A stretch of DNA of 12,978 nucleotides from DATEPR01 sp036503065 (GTDB lineage: Bacteria > Actinomycetota > Actinomycetes > Mycobacteriales > Pseudonocardiaceae): assembly GCA_036503065.1 (NCBI GenBank), contig DASXXM010000412.1, positions 1-12,978 on the forward strand. Direction: 5' to 3'. Shown piece after piece: positions 1-6,197 of the stretch. The position numbers and the translations under genes are program-made. The notes below the pieces were generated by a model. That model made no database searches. It was not told the origin of the DNA and saw only the letters and a list, made by a program, of their open reading frames with translations. Positions within the stretch are counted from its first letter, which is position 1. Every line of letters begins with the position of its first letter.

Positions 1-1233
1 GCGCAGCAGCGGCATGTGGTCCGGCAGTTCCAGCGCGATGGAGAGCTGGAAGTGGTGGCCCGGCACGGCTTCGTGGAACGCGGTCGCCTCGGCCTGGTGG
101 CGGAACCGCTCGGTGACCTGGTCGGTGTTCGCGTAGTACACGCCGGGACGGGTGCCGTCCAGCGACGGCGTCATGTAGTACGCGGCAGGCGAACCCGGCG
201 CGTCGGCGGCGGGCACCGGGCGCACCTCGCAGGTCTCCCGCGGCAGCAGGCCGAACCAGGCAGGTGCCGCGGCCTCGGCCCGGCTGATCGCGTGGCGGGC
301 CGCGTCCAGCAGTTCGTCCGCGGAGCCCCAGCGCAGGTCGTCGTCGAAGCGCAGCCGGTGGAAGATCTCGGTGAGGTCCTCGGTGCCCAGCACCCGACGG
401 CCCAGTTCGGCGTACTCGGCCCGCAGCTGGTCCATGATGGACAGTCCGGTGTCGTGCAGCTCGTCCGGTGTCCGGTCGGTGGTGGTGTGGATGCGAACCA
501 GGCGGGCGTAGTCGGCGTCGCCGCCGGGCAGCCAGCTCAGGCCGGGACGGTCGGCGGGGCGGCCGTGCCGGAGCACCTCGTTGATCAGCACGTCTCGGTA
601 AGCGGCGAACGCCGGGCGCACCACGTCGGCCAGCACGGCATCCCTGCGGCGGTTGATGTCGTCTGCGACGTCGGCAGGCGGGGCAGGGCGGGTGAGCGGA
701 TCGTTGTCCGGGTCGGCGAGATAGCGGTCGATGTGCTTGATGGCCGCCTCCACCAGATGCGCCACCGGCACCCGGCCCGCCGCGATGCCGGCGCGATGCC
801 GCTGCGCCGCGCCCGCCAGGTACGCGGGGATGGCGGCCAGGCGACGGACGAACGCGTCCGCCAGTTCCGGGGTGGGCAGCCCGAGCATCGGCAGCCCGGT
901 CAGCAGCGTGGCGGCGGGCGCGACGAACATGTCGGTGATCGTGTACTCGACGAGTCCGGTGTCGATCGAGTCGATCCGGCTGCGGGCCTGCTGGATCACG
1001 ACGGCACGGGTGACCCGGTCGGCCGCGGCCAGCCCGGCCGGGTCGACGGCGGTGGCGCGCTCGGCCAGGCCGGCGAAGCGGTCGCGGTAGGCGCGGTCCG
1101 CGGCCGCGGACAGGTCGGACAGCCGGTGGTGGTCGCCGTCGACGCCGTACACCGTGGCCATCAAGGGTTCCTGATCCTTGAGCACCGCGACCAGTTCGTC
1201 CGCGAGCGCACGGACCGACCCTGCTTCCGACAT
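1..1233 (-). CDS. DUF885 family protein (C-terminus beyond the window)
   Basis: I read 411 residues from the ATG at 1233 to the left edge with no stop; the C-terminus is missing. The start is supported by a strong Shine-Dalgarno (GGGGAGG, plus-strand complement at 1241-1247) seven bases away. The N-terminus (MSEAGSVRALADELVAV) has no signal peptide or membrane segment, so the protein is probably cytoplasmic. Near the visible end is the hallmark FHEAVPGHHFQ (HEAVPGHH at residues 387-394), the conserved motif of the DUF885 family. It resembles a zinc-metallopeptidase HExxH-type helix, with His387, Glu388 and His393/394 as likely metal or catalytic residues. DUF885 proteins are usually about 550-600 residues, so roughly a quarter is cut off. 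A hydrolase or peptidase role is family-level inference and the substrate is unknown. It diverges from the uridine-kinase-like gene at 1334, leaving 100 bases for two promoters. A long open frame on the opposite strand here is only a shadow. Confidence 0.9.
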   Translation of the reverse strand, partial: MSEAGSVRALADELVAVLKDQEPLMATVYGVDGDHHRLSDLSAAADRAYRDRFAGLAERATAVDPAGLAAADRVTRAVVIQQARSRIDSIDTGLVEYTITDMFVAPAATLLTGLPMLGLPTPELADAFVRRLAAIPAYLAGAAQRHRAGIAAGRVPVAHLVEAAIKHIDRYLADPDNDPLTRPAPPADVADDINRRRDAVLADVVRPAFAAYRDVLINEVLRHGRPADRPGLSWLPGGDADYARLVRIHTTTDRTPDELHDTGLSIMDQLRAEYAELGRRVLGTEDLTEIFHRLRFDDDLRWGSADELLDAARHAISRAEAAAPAWFGLLPRETCEVRPVPAADAPGSPAAYYMTPSLDGTRPGVYYANTDQVTERFRHQAEATAFHEAVPGHHFQLSIALELPDHMPLLR

Positions 1234-1270
1234 GACGTGACCTCCCCTTATCGACAACGCTGTCCCACCG

Positions 1271-1298
1271 ATCGTAGACACACGCCCGATCCGTCGAA
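1271..1298 (-). promoter_or_regulatory. Candidate promoter of the DUF885 gene
   Basis: On the minus strand a TACGAT (-10 like, complement of 1271-1276) lies 16 bases downstream of TTCGAC (-35 like, complement of 1293-1298). Transcription would begin near 1264, giving a leader of about 30 bases that carries the GGGGAGG ribosome-binding site. The -10 fits the actinobacterial TANNNT pattern; the -35 is weak. Called by eye only. Confidence 0.35.
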
Positions 1299-1333
1299 TC
1301 AGACTTTCGGCGGGCACGGGGCAAGATGTCGGT

Positions 1334-1978
1334 GTGCCAGTGCGTCCGATGACCGTCGACGGTGTCGTCGCCGAGCTCGCCGACACGATCGGCGGACACC
1401 GGCCGGACCGTCGGCTGCGGGTGGCGCTGGACGGTGCGCCGCCCACCCGGCCGGGTGACCTGGCCGACGGTCTTGTCGATCCGCTGCGGCTGCGCGGCCG
1501 ACCGGTGCTGCGGGTGCGGGCGGGCGACTTCCTGCGGCCCGCGTCGCTGCGGTTCGAGCACGGCCGGACCGATCCGGACGCGCTGTGGTCGGACTGGCTC
1601 GACGTCGGCGGCCTGACGCGGGAGGTGTTGGACCCGCTGGCGCCGGGCGGCACCGGCCGGGTGCTGCCGGCACTGTGGGACGCGGCGACCGACCGGGCCA
1701 GCCGCGCCGGGTACGTGTCGCTGCCGGCAGGCGGGATCGTCGTGGTGGACGGCTCGCTGCTGCTGGGGCGCGGGCTGGCCTTCGACCTGACCGTGCACCT
1801 GGCGATGTCGCCTGCCGCGCTGGCCCGACGGACCGCGGCGGCGGACCGGTGGACGCTGCCGGCCTACGCCGGCTACACCGAGCGGGTCGGACCGGACCGG
1901 CACGCCGATGTGGTGGTGCTGATGGATCATCCGGACCGGCCCGCGATCGGGCACAACAGGGCTCGCGGCTCGGCGTGA
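1334..1978 (+). CDS. Uridine-kinase-like protein with degenerate P-loop
   Basis: 214 residues from a GTG at 1334; an in-frame ATG at 1349 is an alternative. There is no good Shine-Dalgarno. CAAGAT at 1322-1327, six bases before the GTG, could be a -10 for a leaderless transcript, but it is off-consensus. The body resembles actinobacterial proteins annotated as uridine kinase or NMP-kinase-like: a DFLRPASLRFEHGRTDPD block at about 65-82, GGTGRVLPALWDAATDR at about 105-121, a beta strand ending in Asp (IVVVDGSLLLGRGL, 135-148) and a lid-like ALARRTAAADRW (162-173). The expected Walker A position (VALDGAPPTRPGD, 30-42) lacks the GxxxxGK[ST] lysine, so nucleotide binding and phosphorylation are doubtful. 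From memory, related actinobacterial proteins share this loss, which suggests an old change of function. It ends 42 bases before the next gene on the same strand. Confidence 0.85.
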   Translation: MPVRPMTVDGVVAELADTIGGHRPDRRLRVALDGAPPTRPGDLADGLVDPLRLRGRPVLRVRAGDFLRPASLRFEHGRTDPDALWSDWLDVGGLTREVLDPLAPGGTGRVLPALWDAATDRASRAGYVSLPAGGIVVVDGSLLLGRGLAFDLTVHLAMSPAALARRTAAADRWTLPAYAGYTERVGPDRHADVVVLMDHPDRPAIGHNRARGSA

Positions 1979-2007
1979 CGGGTGCGGCAGCGGTCCGGGC
2001 GACCGAG

Positions 2008-2013
2008 TAGCGT
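2008..2013 (+). promoter_or_regulatory. -10 element TAGCGT for a leaderless transcript
   Basis: TAGCGT matches the actinobacterial TANNNT pattern and lies seven bases upstream of the GTG at 2021. This is the spacing expected when the transcript begins at the start codon. There is no Shine-Dalgarno before that GTG and no clear -35. It is the main reason for preferring 2021 over the in-frame GTG at 1982. Confidence 0.4.
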
Positions 2014-2020
2014 TCGAGCC

Positions 2021-2965
2021 GTGGTCGCCCCGGATCCGGTGGACATCCGCCTGCTCTCGCTCGTCGCGGAGTCGGGCCGGGCCGCCGTGCACGACATCGC
2101 CGCGCGCATCGGCATGGACCCGCGCGAGGTGGCCGCCCGGCTGACCGCGTTGTCCGCGACCGGGCTGCCGCTGATCGTCGGCGTCGAGTGCGATCCGAAC
2201 GGCCTGCGGGCCGCCATCGCCGGTGCCGGCCCCTGGCTGAACTACGCGGCGCAGGGCGGCAGCAGCGGACCGCACCGCACCCCGACCGGGCCCTACCCGC
2301 AGCAGGGTCCGATGCCGCCGCCCGGCTACGGGCCGTCGCCCGGTCCCTATCCGGCGCCGCCGATGCCCGGCGCTCCGTCCGGTCCGCATCCGGTGCCGGC
2401 GGGGGCGCCTCGACAGGGCGTGCCCTTCCCCGCGCCGGGCGCGGACGCGGTCAGCACGTGGGGTCCGCCGCAGAGTTCGTCGTGGGCACGGGGCGACCAG
2501 TCGGCCCGGCCCGCGGCCTGGACGCCACCGCCGGCCACTGCGCCGGCCGCGCCGCAGCAGGGGCGGGTGGGTGAGACGTTGCGGGCCGACGGCGCGGACG
2601 GGGAGCAGGTGTCGATCCAGCTCGTCGAGGTGGTCGATCCGGCCGACTTCCTGTTCACGGCGGCCGGTTACCGGTTGCGGCCCGGTGAGCGGTCCGTCGT
2701 GGTGCACACCGAGTTGACCAATCTGGGTTCGGTGCCGTTGGGCACGTTGCCGGACCTGTACCTGTTGCTGGTGGCCAAGGACGGCCAGACGGTCGGGAAG
2801 GCGCCGGTGTCGCTGTCGTCGCGGCCGCCGCACCGGATGGGCCTGCGGCCGGGCGAGACCGCGGGCGGGCACACGGTGTACGTGCTGCCGGAGAACACCG
2901 AGATCACGTCGATCCGCTGGAGCTTCCGGCCCGACGACGAGAAAGCGCTGACCTGGGCCGTGTGA
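2021..2965 (+). CDS. AsnC-type HTH protein with Pro-rich linker and C-terminal beta domain
   Basis: 314 residues if started at the GTG at 2021; an upstream in-frame GTG at 1982 would add 13 Arg/Ser-rich residues that look non-coding. Residues about 5-65 (DIRLLSLVAESGRAAVHDIA, then ARIGMDPREVAARLTALSATG) match the winged-helix DNA-binding domain of Lrp/AsnC regulators. About 74-192 is a low-complexity Pro/Gly/Ala linker with repeated PYPQQ / PGPYPAPP-like runs. About 183-314 is a compact, beta-rich domain (SIQLVEVVDPADFLF, VVVHTELTNLGSVPLGTLPD, GETAGGHTVYVLPENTEI) resembling DUF4352/immunoglobulin-like modules. The usual AsnC effector domain (RAM) is absent. No signal peptide or membrane helix is visible, so the beta domain would sit in the cytoplasm. 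Function unknown; a DNA-binding sensor is inference. It ends one base from the convergent pseudouridine synthase gene. Confidence 0.85.
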   Translation: MVAPDPVDIRLLSLVAESGRAAVHDIAARIGMDPREVAARLTALSATGLPLIVGVECDPNGLRAAIAGAGPWLNYAAQGGSSGPHRTPTGPYPQQGPMPPPGYGPSPGPYPAPPMPGAPSGPHPVPAGAPRQGVPFPAPGADAVSTWGPPQSSSWARGDQSARPAAWTPPPATAPAAPQQGRVGETLRADGADGEQVSIQLVEVVDPADFLFTAAGYRLRPGERSVVVHTELTNLGSVPLGTLPDLYLLLVAKDGQTVGKAPVSLSSRPPHRMGLRPGETAGGHTVYVLPENTEITSIRWSFRPDDEKALTWAV

Positions 2966-2966
2966 T

Positions 2967-3893
2967 CTACATGGCGCGCAACAGGTCCAGCGCGTGGTCC
3001 AGGTCGGCTGGGTAGGGGCTGGTGAACTCGACCCAGCGGCCGTCGGCCGGGTGCTCGAAGCCGAGGGTGCGGGCGTGCAGCCACTGTCGTTGCAGGGCGA
3101 GGCGTTGCGACAGGGTCGGGTCGGCGCCGTAGGTGATGTCGCCGACGCACGGGTGGTGCAGCGCGGCGAAGTGCACCCGGATCTGGTGCGTGCGACCGGT
3201 TTCCAGCTTCACGTCCACAAGGGACGCGTTGCGGAACGCCTCGATCACCTCGTAGTGCGTGACGCTGGGTCTGCCACCCTCCACGACCGCGAACTTGTAG
3301 TCGTGCTTGGGATGTCGGTCGATCGGCGCGTCGATGGTGCCCCGGCTCGGGTCGGGCAGGCCCTGTACGACGGCGTGGTAGCGCTTGTCGACGGTCCGCT
3401 CCTTGAAGGCACGCTTCAGCACCGAGTAGGCGTGTTCGCTCTTGGCCACCACCATCACGCCGGTGGTGCCGACGTCCAGCCGGTGCACGACCCCCTGGCG
3501 TTCGGCCGCGCCGCTGGTGGCGACCATGATCCCGGCGGCCGCGAGGCCACCGACCACGGTCGGCCCCGTCCACCCCGGACTGGGATGCGCGGCGACGCCG
3601 ACCGGCTTGTCCACCACGACGATGTCGTCGTCCTGGTATTCCACGACGAGACCGTCCACGAGCACCGGGACGACCGAGATCGGCGCGTCCGGCTCCGGCA
3701 GGGTGACCTCCAGCCAGGCACCCGCGGTCAGCCGGTCGGACTTGCCCGCGGCGTGGCCGTCCAGCAGGACGTCACCGGATTCGGCCAGTTCGGCGACCAC
3801 GGTGCGGGACAGGCCGAGCAGCCGGGAGAGCCCGGCGTCCACCCGCATGCCGTCCAGGCCGTCGGGCACCGGCAGGGTGCGCGATGACGTCAT
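2967..3893 (-). CDS. RluA/RluD-family RNA pseudouridine synthase
   Basis: 308 residues from ATG 3893. That start overlaps the lspA stop as ATGA, typical of translational coupling; a longer frame to 4049 is just the lspA region read in another frame. Residues about 16-62 form an S4 RNA-binding domain (MRVDAGLSRLLGLSRTVVAE, then SGDVLLDG). The catalytic domain holds VVHRLDVGTTGVMVVAKSE (135-153) with catalytic Asp140; the usual TSG of the family is TTG here. KRYHAVVQG (170-178), GRTHQIRVH (233-241) and HPCVGDITYG (247-256) are also present. It isomerises uridines to pseudouridine, most likely in 23S rRNA as RluD does, though the exact sites cannot be read from sequence. An lspA-rlu pairing is a common arrangement in Actinobacteria. 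Confidence 0.95.
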   Translation of the reverse strand: MTSSRTLPVPDGLDGMRVDAGLSRLLGLSRTVVAELAESGDVLLDGHAAGKSDRLTAGAWLEVTLPEPDAPISVVPVLVDGLVVEYQDDDIVVVDKPVGVAAHPSPGWTGPTVVGGLAAAGIMVATSGAAERQGVVHRLDVGTTGVMVVAKSEHAYSVLKRAFKERTVDKRYHAVVQGLPDPSRGTIDAPIDRHPKHDYKFAVVEGGRPSVTHYEVIEAFRNASLVDVKLETGRTHQIRVHFAALHHPCVGDITYGADPTLSQRLALQRQWLHARTLGFEHPADGRWVEFTSPYPADLDHALDLLRAM

Positions 3894-4510
3894 GCGGTCG
3901 GCTCCGTCGGCGTCGTGTTCTGGTCGACGCCGTTCTGGTCGACGCCGTCCTGCTCGACCGCCAGGCGGGCGCGGCGGGCGATGCCGCCGTCGTAGTCCTT
4001 GCCCAGCAGGGCCAGCAGCACGATGAGGACGGCGCCGACGGTCAGGCACGAGTCGGCCAGATTGAAGATCGCGAAGGACTCACCCCACGGCCGGAACACC
4101 GAGATGAAGTCCACCACGTGCCCACGCAGCGGGCCGGGCGCGCGGAAGATCCGGTCCAGCAGGTTGCCCAGCGCGCCCGCCAGCACCAGGCCGATCGCGA
4201 TCGACCAGCCGACCGACCGCAGCCGTCGCGCGATCCAGACGATCGTTACCACGACGGCCACCGCGACCAGGCTGAACACCCAGGTCAGGCCGGTGGCCAT
4301 GGAGAACGCGGCGCCGGGGTTGCGGCTGACGTCCAGGTAGAGCACACCGCGCAGCACCGTGACCGGTGCCCTGCCCTCCAGGTGTGCGACGACGAGTGCC
4401 TTGGTGGTCACGTCGAGCGCGAGGGCCAGCAGAGCCACCCCGATCAGGACGGCCAGCCGGCGCCGCGGCAATGCCACGGCCGGCTGTTGGGTGCTCTGCT
4501 CAGTGCTCAC
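3890..4510 (-). CDS. lspA: Lipoprotein signal peptidase II
   Basis: 206 residues from GTG 4510; an ATG at 4518 is out of frame. It is an integral membrane aspartyl protease that removes the signal peptide of diacylglyceryl-modified prolipoproteins, upstream of the lipobox cysteine. Four membrane segments are visible (about 19-36, 69-94, 102-118, 149-170). The family signatures are RNPGAAFS (63-70), AGALGNLLDR (111-120, catalytic Asp119), HVVDFISV (131-138) and FNLADSCLTVG (149-159, catalytic Asp153). The N-terminus carries a short Ser/Gln cytoplasmic tail. The C-terminus is extended by a charged tail with GVDQN repeats, encoded by a 15-base DNA repeat. It is coupled by ATGA overlap to the pseudouridine synthase. 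The Shine-Dalgarno is poor (GGCGGG immediately before GTG), and GACAAT six bases upstream could give a leaderless start. Confidence 0.97.
   Translation of the reverse strand: MSTEQSTQQPAVALPRRRLAVLIGVALLALALDVTTKALVVAHLEGRAPVTVLRGVLYLDVSRNPGAAFSMATGLTWVFSLVAVAVVVTIVWIARRLRSVGWSIAIGLVLAGALGNLLDRIFRAPGPLRGHVVDFISVFRPWGESFAIFNLADSCLTVGAVLIVLLALLGKDYDGGIARRARLAVEQDGVDQNGVDQNTTPTEPTA
3917..3961 (+). repeat. 15-base tandem repeat in the lspA 3' end
   Basis: Two exact copies of GTTCTGGTCGACGCC (3917-3931, 3932-3946) are followed by a degraded third (GTCCTGCTCGACCGC, 3947-3961). On the coding strand they encode GVDQN-GVDQN after an EQD, in the dispensable-looking cytoplasmic tail of LspA. The unit is a whole number of codons, so copy-number change would keep the frame. 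Confidence 0.85.
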
Positions 4511-4577
4511 CCCGCCATTGTCCCGTATTCGTCCGGGTCGGTCGCCGTGGGTGGAGTCGGCCGCAGAAAGCGATGCG

Positions 4578-5939
4578 CTACTCGGCGAGGAACGGCGGCA
4601 GCGGGCGCGGGTCCGGGGTCGGCTCCCAGCGGCCGTCGCGCTCCTCGTAGGCCCAGCGCGGGCCGCTGGTGGTCACGTCGCGCAGGGCGCCGATCAGGCG
4701 GTCGACGTGTTCGGCGGTGGTGCCGAGGCCGATGCTGACCCGCAGCGCCCGCCGGCCGGTGGCCCCGGTGTCGGCCAGCAGCTTGCGGGTGAGGATGTGG
4801 GCGCAGAACGCGCCGTCCCGCACGCCGATGCCGTACTCGGCGGACAGCACGGTGGCCAGCCTGCCGGTGTCCTGCCCGTCGACGGTGAAGCCGACCACAC
4901 CAACGCGGTCGCTCCCGGTCCCGAAGATGGACAGTTCCCGCAGGCCCGGGATGGTGGCGAGGCCCGCGCGCAGCCGGGCGAGCAGGGCGCGTTCGTGTGC
5001 CCGGATCGGGCCCCAGTGGCGTTGCAGCGCGGCGCAGGCGGCGGCCAGCGCGTGCACCCCGACCACGTTCGGCGAGCCGGCCTCGTGCCGGTCCGGCACC
5101 TGGGACCAGGCGACGCCGAGCTGTTCACCCTGCTCGGTCACCTGGGCCGTGGCGCCGCCGCCGTGCAGGTACGGGGGCGCGGCGCGCAGCCAGTCGGCCC
5201 GGCCGACCAGGACGCCTGCGCCGAAGGGCGCGTACAGCTTGTGGCCGGAGAAGACCAGGTAGTCGGCACCGTTGGCGGCCAGGTCGATCGGTCGGTGCGG
5301 GGCCAGTTGGGCCGCGTCCACCACGATCCGGGCGCCGTTGCGGTGGGCCACCTCGGCCAGTTCGGCGATCGGCCACAGTTCGCCGGTCACGTTGGACGCG
5401 GCCGTCACCACGAACAGCCGCGGCCCGGTCGGACAGGCGGCCAGCGCGGCGGCCACCGCGCGGACCGCGTCCGCGTGCGATTCGGGGGTGGGCAGGCGGT
5501 GCAGGTGCGGGCCGCGCCATGGCAACAGGGCGGCGTGGTGCTCGCTGTTGAACACCACGACGGAGGTGCCGCCGGGCACCGCGGCGGCGAGCAGGTTCAG
5601 CGAGTCGGTGGTGTTGCGGGTGAAGACGACGGCATCGGTGGGGTGCGCGCCGACGAACCGGCGGACGGTGTCCCGTGCCTGCTCGTACACCCTGGTACAG
5701 ACCTGGGATGCGAAGCCCGCGCCGCGGTGCACGCTGGCGTACCAGGGCAGCAACTCGTCCACGGCGGCCCGCACGTGTGCCAGGCAGGGCGCGCTGGCGG
5801 CGTGGTCGAGGTTGGCGTAGCCGACGCGTGGCCCGGTGACCAGCGGCACGGTGAGGGCGGCGCCGACCACGGCCGGCACGGCGGGTGGGTAGGCGGGCTC
5901 GGTACGGGTGTGCGTGGTGACGTGCGGTGCCAGAGTCAT
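4578..5939 (-). CDS. Class V aminotransferase / cysteine-desulfurase-like PLP enzyme
   Basis: 453 residues from ATG 5939, with GGGAGG five bases upstream. It is a PLP fold-type I enzyme: YANLDHAASAP (41-51), TRNTTDSLN (107-115), NSEHHAALLPW (131-141), VVDAAQLAPH (206-215, Asp208 for the pyridine nitrogen) and FSGHKLYAPFGAGVL (230-244), whose Lys234 should form the Schiff base. RDGAFCAHI (374-382) places Cys379 near the persulfide-forming cysteine of SufS-type desulfurases, and Arg374 would bind the substrate carboxylate. These features favour a role in sulfur transfer or cysteine/selenocysteine lyase chemistry over an ordinary aminotransferase. No suf/isc partners are in the window, so it is probably not the main Fe-S desulfurase. 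The SAM-IV riboswitch leader ties it to methionine/SAM or sulfur metabolism. The N-terminal 30 residues (PAYPPAVPAVVG) are an atypical extension. Substrate not determined. Confidence 0.92.
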   Translation of the reverse strand: MTLAPHVTTHTRTEPAYPPAVPAVVGAALTVPLVTGPRVGYANLDHAASAPCLAHVRAAVDELLPWYASVHRGAGFASQVCTRVYEQARDTVRRFVGAHPTDAVVFTRNTTDSLNLLAAAVPGGTSVVVFNSEHHAALLPWRGPHLHRLPTPESHADAVRAVAAALAACPTGPRLFVVTAASNVTGELWPIAELAEVAHRNGARIVVDAAQLAPHRPIDLAANGADYLVFSGHKLYAPFGAGVLVGRADWLRAAPPYLHGGGATAQVTEQGEQLGVAWSQVPDRHEAGSPNVVGVHALAAACAALQRHWGPIRAHERALLARLRAGLATIPGLRELSIFGTGSDRVGVVGFTVDGQDTGRLATVLSAEYGIGVRDGAFCAHILTRKLLADTGATGRRALRVSIGLGTTAEHVDRLIGALRDVTTSGPRWAYEERDGRWEPTPDPRPLPPFLAE

Positions 5940-5975
5940 GACAGCCTCCCGGCCGGGATCGGACCCGCAGGGGAG
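5940..5975 (-). promoter_or_regulatory. Shine-Dalgarno and possible anti-SD of the SAM-IV leader
   Basis: The ribosome-binding site GGGAGG (complement of 5945-5950) is five bases before the ATG at 5939. CUCCCC, at the 3' edge of the aptamer (complement of 5970-5975), is complementary to its GGGAG. The CCCGGCCGGG just upstream is self-complementary and includes the first G's of the site. No U-tract terminator is present. This suggests control at translation initiation, the SD being hidden when SAM holds the aptamer closed. The pairing is seen by eye; its use as a switch is inference. Confidence 0.5.
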
Positions 5976-6087
5976 TCCGCGCTTGCCCGCCGCACCTCGC
6001 GACGGACCAGGTCCTCACCCGGGCACCCCACCGCGGTTGGAGGGTTGCCGGCCAGCGAGCCGGGGCTTGACGCTGGCACTCATGACC
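5972..6087 (-). promoter_or_regulatory. SAM-IV riboswitch
   Basis: The minus-strand leader reads GGTCATGAGTGCCAGCGTCA from 6087. It then follows the SAM-IV aptamer almost base for base: AAGCCCCGGCT, CGCTGGC (pairing with GCCAGCG), CCGGCAACCCTCC (complement centred on GGTTGCC, 6043-6049), AACCGCGGTGGGGTGCC and CGGGTGAGGACC, the last closing P1 with the 5' GGTC. Next comes a hairpin CCGUCGC/GCGGCGG (complement of 5987-5993 with 5999-6005). Its sequence differs from the mycobacterial version I remember, but the stem is kept. GCAAGCGCGG then supplies the 3' pseudoknot strand. SAM-IV aptamers bind S-adenosylmethionine and repress sulfur/methionine genes, mainly in Actinomycetes. It sits 30-odd bases upstream of the class V aminotransferase gene in the same orientation. 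Confidence 0.93.
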
Positions 6088-6096
6088 TTCAAACCA

Positions 6097-6102
6097 ACGG
6101 TA
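6097..6102 (-). promoter_or_regulatory. Candidate -10 (TACCGT) for the riboswitch transcript
   Basis: TACCGT on the minus strand fits TANNNT and would place the transcription start near 6090, just before the first aptamer base at 6087. No convincing -35 is visible. The stretch 6103-6197 between this and the antiporter stop contains only GC-rich imperfect inverted repeats, such as TTCCC/GGGAA around 6133-6149, and no clear terminator. Confidence 0.3.
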
Positions 6103-6197
6103 ACCGATGCCGGTTCCGGCCGGCCACCCGGATTCCCGGAGTCTGGGAAACCTCGGCACGCTGGGACAAAACCCTTACGCGGTAATGCTTTCTCGTG

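Noticed and set aside
16..1458. 480-codon open frame on the plus strand
   Set aside because: It is antisense to the DUF885 gene. Its translation is Arg/Gly/Val-rich with no family motif, as expected of a GC-rich shadow frame.
3894..4049. N-terminal extension of the pseudouridine synthase to 4049
   Set aside because: It overlaps lspA in another frame and is Arg/Pro-rich. The ATGA overlap at 3893-3890 explains the real start.
6103..6160. GC-rich inverted repeats after the antiporter as a terminator
   Set aside because: The stems are imperfect and no U-tract follows on the minus strand, so a terminator call is not supported.
4359..6185. 608-codon open frame on the plus strand
   Set aside because: It runs antisense to lspA, the class V aminotransferase and the riboswitch, all of which have clear motifs on the minus strand.
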